A program made the translations under genes and the position numbers. This document shows positions 1-5,487 of a DNA stretch of 8,890 nucleotides, piece by piece. A model generated the notes under the pieces. It made no database searches and had not been told where the DNA came from. It saw only the letters and a program-made list of their open reading frames with translations. Positions within the stretch are counted from its first letter, which is position 1. Each line of letters opens with the position of its first letter. Origin of the DNA: an uncultured Aquimonas sp. (GTDB lineage Bacteria; Pseudomonadota; Gammaproteobacteria; Xanthomonadales; Xanthomonadaceae); contig CAMLOR010000129.1 of assembly GCA_946481615.1 (NCBI GenBank), positions 1 to 8,890 on the forward strand. Reading direction: 5' to 3'.

Positions 1-539
1 GCCTGGCGCCGCTGGCCAAGGTGCTGCACGAGAAGATCGGCATCGTGCACGGCCTGATGACGACCATCCACGCCTACACCAACGACCAGGTGCTGACCGA
101 CGTCTTCCACAAGGACCTGCGCCGCGCGCGCTCGGCCACGATGTCGCAGATCCCGACCAAGACCGGCGCGGCCGCCGCGGTCGGCATCGTGCTGCCGGAG
201 TTGAACGGCAAGCTCACGGGCTTCTCGATGCGCGTACCGACCATCAACGTGTCGGTGGTCGATCTCTCCTTCGTGGCCGCGCGCGAGACCAGCAATGCCG
301 AGATCGACGCCGCCATCACCGAGGCCGCGAACGGCGCGCTCAAGGGCATCCTGGGCATCAACAAGAAGCCGCTGGTGTCGGTGGACTTCAACCACGATCC
401 GCGCTCGTCGGTCTACGACGCCACGCTGACGCAGGTCATGGGCGGCACGCTCGTGAAGGTGTGCTCGTGGTACGACAACGAGTGGGGCTTCTCCAACCGC
501 ATGCTGGATACGACGCTGGCGTTGATGGCGGCGAAGTGA
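1..539 (+). CDS. gap: Type I glyceraldehyde-3-phosphate dehydrogenase, C-terminal part (5' end outside window)
   Basis: This enzyme oxidises glyceraldehyde 3-phosphate to 1,3-bisphosphoglycerate with NAD in cytoplasmic glycolysis and gluconeogenesis. The reading frame is open from the window edge. The first two bases probably finish the Cys codon that ends SCTTNC, so the catalytic cysteine lies just outside the window; 178 full codons remain, starting [14 protein letters not shown]. Visible hallmarks are HAYTNDQ with the catalytic-base histidine (visible residue 23), [18 protein letters not shown] for phosphate binding (41-58), FSMRVPT with the substrate-binding arginine (77), and the terminal [11 protein letters not shown] (156-166) whose Asn contacts the nicotinamide. 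About half of a usual 330-340 residue protein is present. No key residue is missing in the visible part. The gene is convergent with the response regulator downstream, and the stop lies 18 bases before the repeat cluster. Family assignment is secure; NAD versus NADP preference cannot be read from this half. Confidence 0.97.
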   Translation, partial: LAPLAKVLHEKIGIVHGLMTTIHAYTNDQVLTDVFHKDLRRARSATMSQIPTKTGAAAAVGIVLPELNGKLTGFSMRVPTINVSVVDLSFVAARETSNAEIDAAITEAANGALKGILGINKKPLVSVDFNHDPRSSVYDATLTQVMGGTLVKVCSWYDNEWGFSNRMLDTTLALMAAK

Positions 540-557
540 TGCGGAACTGAGGAGTGC

Positions 558-676
558 GGTTCGACAGGCTCACCGCGAGCGGGTTTGTCGGATCGAGGCG
601 ACGCTTCGACAGGCTCACCGCGAACGGGTGCGGCAGATCGAACTGCGCAGACCGTTCGGGGTGAGCCTGTCGAACC
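558..676. repeat. Cluster of three short palindromic repeats (copies A, B, C)
   Basis: Three copies of a 23-26 base unit with core TTCGACAGGCTCACC and end GAACGG fill most of the 143-base gap between two convergent genes. Copy A (558-583, +) and copy B (605-628, +) are direct repeats 45 bases apart that share 18 identical bases (561-578 and 606-623). Copy C (652-676) is inverted. The unit is of the REP kind: short, between genes, in mixed orientation. Four more copies lie at 6816-6961. From recall, similar TTCGACAGGCTCA units occur in many high-GC bacterial genomes; no search was made. Such units are known in other species to be spread by RAYT (REP-associated tyrosine) transposases, but none is encoded here. 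Confidence 0.88.
605..674. terminator. Long hairpin of repeat copies B and C, probable bidirectional terminator
   Basis: Bases 605-627 pair with 652-674 over 23 positions with a single mismatch (G620 against G659), leaving a 24-base loop. Both flanking genes end here: the GAPDH gene at 539 reading right, and the response regulator at 683 reading left. No run of T follows on either side, so this is not a classical intrinsic terminator. A terminator or RNA 3'-end stabilising role is inferred from position and stem length. Copy A could pair with C instead, giving an alternative fold. Confidence 0.6.
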
Positions 677-682
677 CGTGCC

Positions 683-1321
683 TCACCCCTTCGAGTTGCG
701 ATTGAAGAACAGCGCCGCCTGCGTCCGGTCCGGCAGCCCGAGTTTCTCCAGCACCGCCGATACGTAACCCTTCACCGTCCCCTCGGTCAGCCCGAGCTTC
801 TGCGCGATGCGCCGGTTGCTCTGGCCCTCGCCGATCAGCGCCAGCACGCTTTTCTCGCGCGGCGTCAGTCCCGCGAAAGGATCGGGCGGCGGCGGCCGCC
901 GCAGCAGCTCCATCAGTTGCCGCTGCATGGTCTCGTGCAGCCACGGCTGGCCCGCGGCCACTGCGCGCACGGCGGAGATCAGTTCGTGGCGCGCCGCGTC
1001 CTTCAATAGATAACCGATGGCGCCCGCCTGCAGCGTGGCGCGCAGCATTTCGTCTTCCGCGAAGCTCGTGAACACCACGATGTTGCAGGCCGGCAGCGCC
1101 AGTTTGAGCGCGCGGATGGCATCCGGGGCGGGCAGGCCGGGCATCACCAGGTCGATCAGGATGACGTGCGGCTGCAGGGCCGGCGCGATGCGCAGTGCTT
1201 CGTCGCCGCTGCCGGCTTCGCCCACGACGCGGAAGCCGGTGTCGTCTTCCAGCACCGCACGCAGGCCTTCGCGCACGACGGCGTGATCGTCTACCAGCAC
1301 GATGTCGACGCAGGCGCTCAC
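683..1321 (-). CDS. NarL/FixJ-type DNA-binding response regulator
   Basis: This 212-residue protein has the usual length and order for the NarL family: a receiver domain (about 5-122), a short proline-rich linker (RRPPPPDP, 131-138) and a LuxR-type helix-turn-helix (about 141-206). Receiver landmarks are the acidic pair D11/D12, phosphoacceptor D57 in LIDLVMPG, T85 and K107 in YLLKD. The helix-turn-helix begins LTPREKSVLALIGEG and includes NRRIAQKLGLTEGTVKGYV. The start is taken as the GTG at 1319-1321; it overlaps the kinase stop codon in the sequence GTGA, so translation is probably coupled, and the receiver fold begins a few residues later. The frame stays open far upstream, but that stretch is a shadow of the kinase. 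Phosphorylation by the adjacent kinase is inferred. Target genes and signal are unknown. Its stop codon touches the end of repeat copy C. Confidence 0.95.
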   Translation of the reverse strand: MSACVDIVLVDDHAVVREGLRAVLEDDTGFRVVGEAGSGDEALRIAPALQPHVILIDLVMPGLPAPDAIRALKLALPACNIVVFTSFAEDEMLRATLQAGAIGYLLKDAARHELISAVRAVAAGQPWLHETMQRQLMELLRRPPPPDPFAGLTPREKSVLALIGEGQSNRRIAQKLGLTEGTVKGYVSAVLEKLGLPDRTQAALFFNRNSKG

Positions 1322-2598
1322 GGCTTCGCCGGCTCCAGCTTGCGGTCCTTGCGCGGCAGGCAGGCTTCCACTTCGAGGCCGTGCGGTTCGACGCGCCGCA
1401 GGCGGAACACGCCGCCCAGCGAGCTGACGCGCTGCTGCATGCTTTTCAGGCCGATGCCGCCGCTCGCCGGTTCGTCGGGCAGGCCGCGGCCGTCGTCGCG
1501 CACGATCAGGCGCGCGATGCGGACATCGACGCGCGCCTCGACCTCGATGCGCGTGGCGCAGGAGTGACGGATCACGTTCGACACCGCTTCCTGGCAGACG
1601 CGGTACAGCGCTTCCTCGTGCGCGAGGTGTTGCGGCGTCCAGCAGGCGACGTCGTAGCGCCGCACCAGGGTTTCCGGCAGCAGGGTTTCGAGCAGGCGCG
1701 GCAGCGCGGCGCCGAGGCCGCCGTCCTTCAGGCGTTCCAGGCCGAGGAAGCTGCGTCCGCGGCGCGAGATGTTCTGCGCGGCCTGTTCGGGCGGCTGCAG
1801 TTCGCGCAGCAGGGCGCGCATCTCGGCGAAGGCGGTCTGCGCGAGTTCGGAAAGGCGCTGCGCGCGGCGTTCGCCGTCGGCGGGCGAGGCATGCCAGGCC
1901 GAGGGCAGCGCCTGGGCGAGCAGGTTGATGCTGGACAGGATCTGCGTCACCGAATCGTGCAGTTCGCGCCGCAGGCGCGCGCGTTCCTGCCACACCGCGG
2001 CCTCGCGGCCCTGTTCGATGAGGCGCGCGTTCTGGATCGCCACCGCCAGATGATCGGCGACGATCTCGATCGTGCTCTGGTCGAGATCGTCGAAGGGCCT
2101 CTCGCCCTCCACGTTCACCACGCCGAGCACGGCGTCGCCCAGCACGATGGGCACCGCCAGCTCGGCGCGCGCGCGCGTGGGCACGGGCGGCTGCACGTAG
2201 CGCGCGTCGCGGGTGACGTCGTCGACGCGTTGCGTGCGGCGTTCGCGCACGGCGGCACCCATGATGCCGGTGGAGATCGGGAGGCGATCCTCGCCGCGGA
2301 TCAGCGTCTTGTACGTGCCGCCGCGCACCGCCACCACCAGGGTGGCAGGATCGTCGGGATCGAGCAGCGGGATGTCGACGTTCGGGAAATCGAGCACGTC
2401 GTGGATGGCGTCCGCGGCCTGTTGCAGCAGGGTTTCGAGACCGGGTACGGCGTTGATGATGCGCGCCACGCGCGCGATCAGTTCGAAGCGCGCGGTACGC
2501 CGGCGCTCCAGTTCCAGCTCGCCGCTGATGTCGCCGACGAGCTTGCGCAGCAATTCCAGCGTCTGGGCGGGATTGGGCGGCGGCGCGGGTTCGGACAT
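1318..2598 (-). CDS. Soluble GAF-domain sensor histidine kinase (HisKA_3 / NarL-type)
   Basis: This 426-residue protein has no signal peptide or membrane segment, so it probably senses a cytoplasmic cue. A proline-rich start and a helical stretch (about 10-45) lead into a GAF domain (about 40-195, with IPLLDPDD, GIMGAAVRERR and AELAVPIVLGDAVLGVVNVE). A dimerisation and phosphoacceptor helix follows, with H214 in ARLRRELHDSVTQIL, typical of HisKA_3 kinases paired with NarL regulators. The HATPase domain (about 325-416) shows the N box QEAVSNVIRH (N341), the DDGRGLP box (368-374) and the glycine box GGIGLKSMQQR (380-390). All catalytic motifs are intact. A long link between H214 and the N box, with LLRELQPPE, is normal for this class. 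The GAF ligand cannot be read from sequence; no haem or iron-sulphur cysteine set is evident. Start: the ATG at 2596-2598, with only a weak GGGG ahead of it. It forms an operon with the regulator. Confidence 0.94.
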   Translation of the reverse strand: MSEPAPPPNPAQTLELLRKLVGDISGELELERRRTARFELIARVARIINAVPGLETLLQQAADAIHDVLDFPNVDIPLLDPDDPATLVVAVRGGTYKTLIRGEDRLPISTGIMGAAVRERRTQRVDDVTRDARYVQPPVPTRARAELAVPIVLGDAVLGVVNVEGERPFDDLDQSTIEIVADHLAVAIQNARLIEQGREAAVWQERARLRRELHDSVTQILSSINLLAQALPSAWHASPADGERRAQRLSELAQTAFAEMRALLRELQPPEQAAQNISRRGRSFLGLERLKDGGLGAALPRLLETLLPETLVRRYDVACWTPQHLAHEEALYRVCQEAVSNVIRHSCATRIEVEARVDVRIARLIVRDDGRGLPDEPASGGIGLKSMQQRVSSLGGVFRLRRVEPHGLEVEACLPRKDRKLEPAKP

Positions 2599-2628
2599 GC
2601 GCCCCGCAGCATAACCGGGCGCGCGCCG

Positions 2629-2656
2629 GGCGCCACCGACGAAAGTGGGTGGCGCC
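2629..2656. terminator. GC-rich hairpin between the CAP gene and the kinase gene
   Basis: GGCGCCACC (2629-2637) and GGTGGCGCC (2648-2656) form a perfect 9-base-pair stem with a 10-base loop, in a 70-base gap. It lies 12 bases beyond the CAP gene stop on the - strand. There is no T run after it, so it could be a weak terminator for the CAP gene or a structure at or near the kinase promoter. The role is inferred; the pairing is directly visible. Confidence 0.45.
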
Positions 2657-2668
2657 GGCGGGCGGGCC

Positions 2669-3496
2669 TTACTCGAAGGTGCCGGCGAAGATGCGCGCCG
2701 ACGGCGCCGGCGAACCGGAGGTGCCGCAGGCCACGCCCAGGCGCACCGTGTCGGTGGCGGTGGTCACGCTGCCGCCGCTGGTGCGCGTCTGGACGCGCAG
2801 CGTGGCGGTGCTGCCCGCGGTGCCGGACAGCGTCCAGATCTTGTTGTTGGCGAAGCCTTCCCACGCCGACCAGGTGATGCCGTCGTTGGAGAAGCGCATC
2901 TGCGACTGGCCGCCGGCGTGGATGTAGACGTCGTTGGCGCAGGTGCTCACCTGCCAGGCCTCGCGCGCCACGATGGCGAGCACCTCGCCGCTGCGGCGGC
3001 CGAAGTTCTGCGTCCAGTAGTGGCGATAGTTGCCCGTCAAAGTGCCGTTGGGCGTGCAGGTGCTGCCGGTGCGCTTGCTCTGGCTGTCGGTCGCATCGTT
3101 GTAATAGCCCACGCCGAGTTCGTTGTAGCTGGAACTCAGGATGTTGGCGCGGTGGCCCGAGCTGTTCATCCACTGCGACATCGTGGAGGCCGCGGTGGAA
3201 TTGCCCGCGGCGATGTTCTCGGCGGCGTTGCTGTACGAATAGCCGGCCTCGCGGATGCGCACGTTGAATTGCTTGCCGGTGTCCGGATCGCAGTGCATGA
3301 AGAAGTTGCGCTGGCCCATCGCGGTGCTGTGGCCGCGCGCGGCGTTCTCGAGCTGCGCGTTGTACTTCAGCGGCGCCAGCTGGCCATTCTCCCAACGCGC
3401 GATATTGGTGAGCTCGATGATCTGCTCGCCCTGCGATTGGGCGCCGGCCGCAAGCGGGAGCAGGCCGAGCAGGAGCCCGGCGAGACGGATTCGCAT
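2669..3496 (-). CDS. Secreted CAP (SCP/YkwD-like) domain protein with a C-terminal beta-sandwich-like domain
   Basis: The start is the ATG at 3494-3496, giving 275 residues; AGGGGG lies 8 bases ahead of it. An upstream in-frame start would only add 23 unlikely residues before the signal peptide. Residues 1-19 are a Sec signal peptide (MRIRLAGLLLGLLPLAAGA) with cleavage likely after AGA. The CAP domain spans about 25-168: H56 in GHSTAM, FFMHCDPDTG, AENIAAG (E93), the W109-NSSGHRANIL-120 block with H115, NELGVGYY and YWTQNFG. These include the paired His and Glu residues typical of the CAP cavity. The remainder (about 188-254) contains RFSNDGITWSAWEGF and ends TATDTVRLG, which resembles Ig/FN3-like modules of bacterial extracellular proteins (from recall). 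Four cysteines (69, 147, 186, 257) could form disulphides. The molecular function of bacterial CAP proteins is mostly unknown and none is claimed here. It stands alone between the kinase and the oxidoreductase. Confidence 0.9.
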   Translation of the reverse strand: MRIRLAGLLLGLLPLAAGAQSQGEQIIELTNIARWENGQLAPLKYNAQLENAARGHSTAMGQRNFFMHCDPDTGKQFNVRIREAGYSYSNAAENIAAGNSTAASTMSQWMNSSGHRANILSSSYNELGVGYYNDATDSQSKRTGSTCTPNGTLTGNYRHYWTQNFGRRSGEVLAIVAREAWQVSTCANDVYIHAGGQSQMRFSNDGITWSAWEGFANNKIWTLSGTAGSTATLRVQTRTSGGSVTTATDTVRLGVACGTSGSPAPSARIFAGTFE

Positions 3497-3662
3497 GTGG
3501 TTGTCCCCCTGGGGGCAGCTGTCGAAAACAGCGCGCACCTTACGTGCCGAGGCGGGCTCGGACACGCGGACGCGATCACGTTTTCAGCGGGGGTTGCCGC
3601 GAGTTCAGTTTGTGATGCGATCTGCAGTCCGACTCGCAGACACAGAAATTTAACGCTCGCCG
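3497..3662 (-). promoter_or_regulatory. Upstream region of the CAP gene
   Basis: This is the likely promoter and leader of the CAP gene. It has a small hairpin, GCTGT/ACAGC with a 5-base loop (3518-3532), just ahead of the ribosome binding site. The binding site itself (AGGGGG on the - strand, 3505-3510) abuts a complementary GGGGG run on the + strand (3511-3515). An AT-rich spot (GAAATTTAA, 3645-3653) stands out in an otherwise GC-rich stretch and may belong to a -10 region, but I see no convincing -35 box. No gene is supported in this stretch. Confidence 0.35.
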
Positions 3663-3737
3663 CTGCGCAGACGGGGACCCAGTGACTTTCGCTTTTCCGG
3701 GTGCTCGCAAGTCACTGGATTCCCGCCTTCGCGGGAA
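3663..3737. repeat. Inverted pair of a second short repeat family, with hairpins downstream of the GMC gene
   Basis: CCAGTGACTT (3679-3688) and AAGTCACTGG (3709-3718) form a perfect 10-base-pair stem with a 20-base loop. Right next to it TTCCCGC/GCGGGAA (3720-3726 and 3731-3737) forms a 7-base-pair stem with a four-base loop. The outer left part (GGGGACCC, 3673-3680, with palindrome CTGCGCAG at 3663-3670) looks like a decayed second copy in the opposite direction. The unit GTCACTGGATTCCCGC resembles a very widespread bacterial REP-type repeat whose shadow translation contains VPAKAGIQ (from recall). It begins 3 bases after the GMC stop on the - strand, so it may also end or protect that transcript. 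Confidence 0.75.
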
Positions 3738-3740
3738 CGA

Positions 3741-5342
3741 TCAGGCCGCGCGCTCGGCGCGCCCGGCGTCGGCCAGGATGAAGTCCGCCGCCTTCTCCGC
3801 GATCATCACCGTCGGCGCATTGGTGTTGCCGCCGATCAGCGTCGGCATTACCGAGGCATCGACCACGCGCAGGCCCTCGATGCCGCGCACGCGCAGTTGC
3901 GGATCGACCACCGATCCGGCGTCGCTGCCCATGCGGCAGGTGCCGACCGGGTGGTAGATGGTCTCGGCCTTGCGGCGGATGAAATCGGCGAGCTGCGCGT
4001 CGGTCTGCACCTCCGCGCCGGGGAAGATTTCCTCGCCGCGGAAGGGTTCGAAGGCCGGCTGCGCGAGAATGCTGCGCGAGAGCCTGGCGCACTCGAGCAG
4101 CATGCGCAGATCGTAGCCCTGCGCATCGCTCAGATAGTTCGCGAAGATGCGCACCTTGTCGGAAGGATTCGCGGAGGCCAGTTCGAGATGGCCGCGCGAC
4201 TTCGGCCGCAGGGCGCAGGCGTGCAGCGTGTAGCCGTCGCCGTCGAGGCGGTGGCGGCCGTGGTCGTCGAGCAGCGCGGGCACGAAGTGGAACTGGATGT
4301 CGGGCCGCGCGTCCTCGGCGAGCGCGCTGCGCAGGAAACCGCCGCTCTCGGCGATGTTGCTGGTGCCCGGGCCCTTGCGCTGGGTGTAATAGCGCCAGGC
4401 CACGGCGAGGTCGCTGACGCGGTCGTAGGTGACGCGCTGCGTGCTCCGCTGCAGCGTGCAGATGTCGAGATGATCCTGCAGGTTGGCGCCGACGCCGGGC
4501 GCATCGCGCTGCACCTTGATGCCGTGCCGCTGCAGGTGCTCGGCGGGACCGATGCCCGAGAGCATCAGCAATTGCGGCGAATTGAGCGCACCGCCGCACA
4601 GCAGCACTTCGCGCGCGGCCTGCTGGAAACAGGCCTTGCCGCCGGCGACGTAGACGACGCCTTTGGCGCGCCCGTTCTCGATCTGCACGAAGTTGACCTG
4701 CGCGCCCGTGATCACCGTGAGGTTGGGCCGATTGCGCGCCGGCGCCAGATACGCAACCGAGGTCGAACAGCGCGCGCCGTTGCGTTGCGTCACCTGGTAA
4801 TAGCCGAAGCCTTCCTGCGCCGGGCCGTTGAAATCCGCATTCGCGGCGAAGCCGGCCTGCCGCGTGGCTTCGAGGAAGGCATCCGAGAGCGGGTTGCGAT
4901 GGCGCAGATCGGAAACCGAAAGCGGACCTTCCGCGCCGTGCAATTCGTCGGCGCCGCGCAGATTGCCTTCGCTGCGGCGGAAGTAGGGCAGCACCGAGCG
5001 CCAGTCCCAGCCCTCCGCGCCGCCGTCGGCCCAGGCGTCGTAATCGCCGGGAACGCCGCGGATGTAGCACATCGCATTGATCGAGCTCGAACCGCCCAGC
5101 ACCTTGCCGCGCGGCCACCACAGGCGGCGGTTGGCGAGTTGCGGTTCGGGTTCGGTCCAGTAGTCCCAGTTCACGCCCTTCTTGCCCACCAGCTTGGCGA
5201 TGCCGGCCGGCATGTGGATGAAGGGGTGCCAGTCGCGGCCGCCGGCTTCGAGCAGCAGCACGCGCACGTTCGGATCGGCCGAAAGCCGGTTGGCGAGCAC
5301 GCAGCCGGCCGAGCCTGCGCCGATGATGAGGTAGTCGTACAC
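3741..5342 (-). CDS. GMC-family FAD-dependent oxidoreductase (choline dehydrogenase / alcohol dehydrogenase-like)
   Basis: This 533-residue protein has the usual GMC family length. These flavoenzymes oxidise alcohol groups of choline, aliphatic alcohols or polyethylene glycols. The N-terminal dinucleotide fold has GAGSAG (8-13) and LLEAGG ending the second strand (E32). GMC signature 1 is RGKVLGGSSSINAMCYIRG (78-96) and signature 2 is GGALNSPQLLMLSGIGP (250-266). The catalytic pair is H464 in YHPVGTCRMG and N508 in GGNTNAPT. The 44-residue spacing matches that in choline oxidase from recall. Position 88 is Ile rather than the FAD-linking His of choline oxidase, so FAD is probably non-covalent. 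No signal peptide is seen. The start is GTG at 5340-5342 with a weak ribosome site; the FAD motif begins immediately, so no earlier start is needed. No aldehyde dehydrogenase or transport gene for choline lies beside it, which argues against a betaine role. The substrate is unknown. Confidence 0.94.
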   Translation of the reverse strand: MYDYLIIGAGSAGCVLANRLSADPNVRVLLLEAGGRDWHPFIHMPAGIAKLVGKKGVNWDYWTEPEPQLANRRLWWPRGKVLGGSSSINAMCYIRGVPGDYDAWADGGAEGWDWRSVLPYFRRSEGNLRGADELHGAEGPLSVSDLRHRNPLSDAFLEATRQAGFAANADFNGPAQEGFGYYQVTQRNGARCSTSVAYLAPARNRPNLTVITGAQVNFVQIENGRAKGVVYVAGGKACFQQAAREVLLCGGALNSPQLLMLSGIGPAEHLQRHGIKVQRDAPGVGANLQDHLDICTLQRSTQRVTYDRVSDLAVAWRYYTQRKGPGTSNIAESGGFLRSALAEDARPDIQFHFVPALLDDHGRHRLDGDGYTLHACALRPKSRGHLELASANPSDKVRIFANYLSDAQGYDLRMLLECARLSRSILAQPAFEPFRGEEIFPGAEVQTDAQLADFIRRKAETIYHPVGTCRMGSDAGSVVDPQLRVRGIEGLRVVDASVMPTLIGGNTNAPTVMIAEKAADFILADAGRAERAA

Positions 5343-5487
5343 GTTGCGTCTTGAGTCCTGCGGATTGCGCCCGGCGAGGCTAGGAGCGCGACGTAGAGCA
5401 ATTGCCCTAGGCCGCGCCGGGGTAGCGACGAACGCCCGCCCTCGGTTACTTTGCGCCGGCCCGGGGCAGGGTAGCAGAGGAGCAGGG
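5343..5487. promoter_or_regulatory. Divergent promoter region between the GMC gene and the transporter
   Basis: These 145 bases separate two divergent genes and must hold both start regions, or the promoters of each. The transporter has a clear ribosome site AGGAG (5478-5482) 5 bases before its ATG. An 8-base palindrome GCAATTGC (5398-5405) lies near the middle and could be part of an operator, but one such palindrome is weak evidence. I could not place a convincing -35/-10 pair on either strand. Confidence 0.4.

Noticed and set aside
558..676. Repeat cluster considered as a CRISPR array
   Set aside because: There are only three copies, in mixed orientation, with unequal spacers, and a further copy set occurs elsewhere between unrelated genes; no cas gene is present.
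683..1993. Extended 436-codon version of the response regulator
   Set aside because: The extra N-terminal part is low-complexity shadow sequence of the kinase gene. The receiver domain begins right after the GTG at 1321, which overlaps the kinase stop.
2599..2615. TTATGC ahead of the kinase start considered as a -10 promoter box
   Set aside because: The position 17 bases upstream holds GGTGGC, a poor -35 match, and the resulting leader would be only a few bases long.
1195..2877. 560-codon open frame on the + strand opposite the kinase gene
   Set aside because: It is rich in Arg, Ala and Gly with no recognisable motif, and mirrors a well-supported kinase. Long antisense frames are common in GC-rich DNA.
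3505..3515. CCCCCTGGGGG considered as a hairpin hiding the CAP ribosome site
   Set aside because: A one-base loop cannot close, so the local pairing is not plausible as a regulatory stem.
3712..5121. 469-codon - strand frame overlapping the GMC gene and ending in VPAKAGIQ
   Set aside because: It is an out-of-frame reading of the GMC gene. The VPAKAGIQ end is the typical false translation of the repeat hairpin at 3720-3737.
3897..5354. 485-codon open frame on the + strand opposite the GMC oxidoreductase
   Set aside because: The composition is that of an antisense shadow, and the - strand frame has every GMC motif in place.
5398..5405. GCAATTGC palindrome considered as an operator for the divergent genes
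   Set aside because: An isolated 8-base palindrome is expected by chance often enough, and no second copy or regulator gene supports it.
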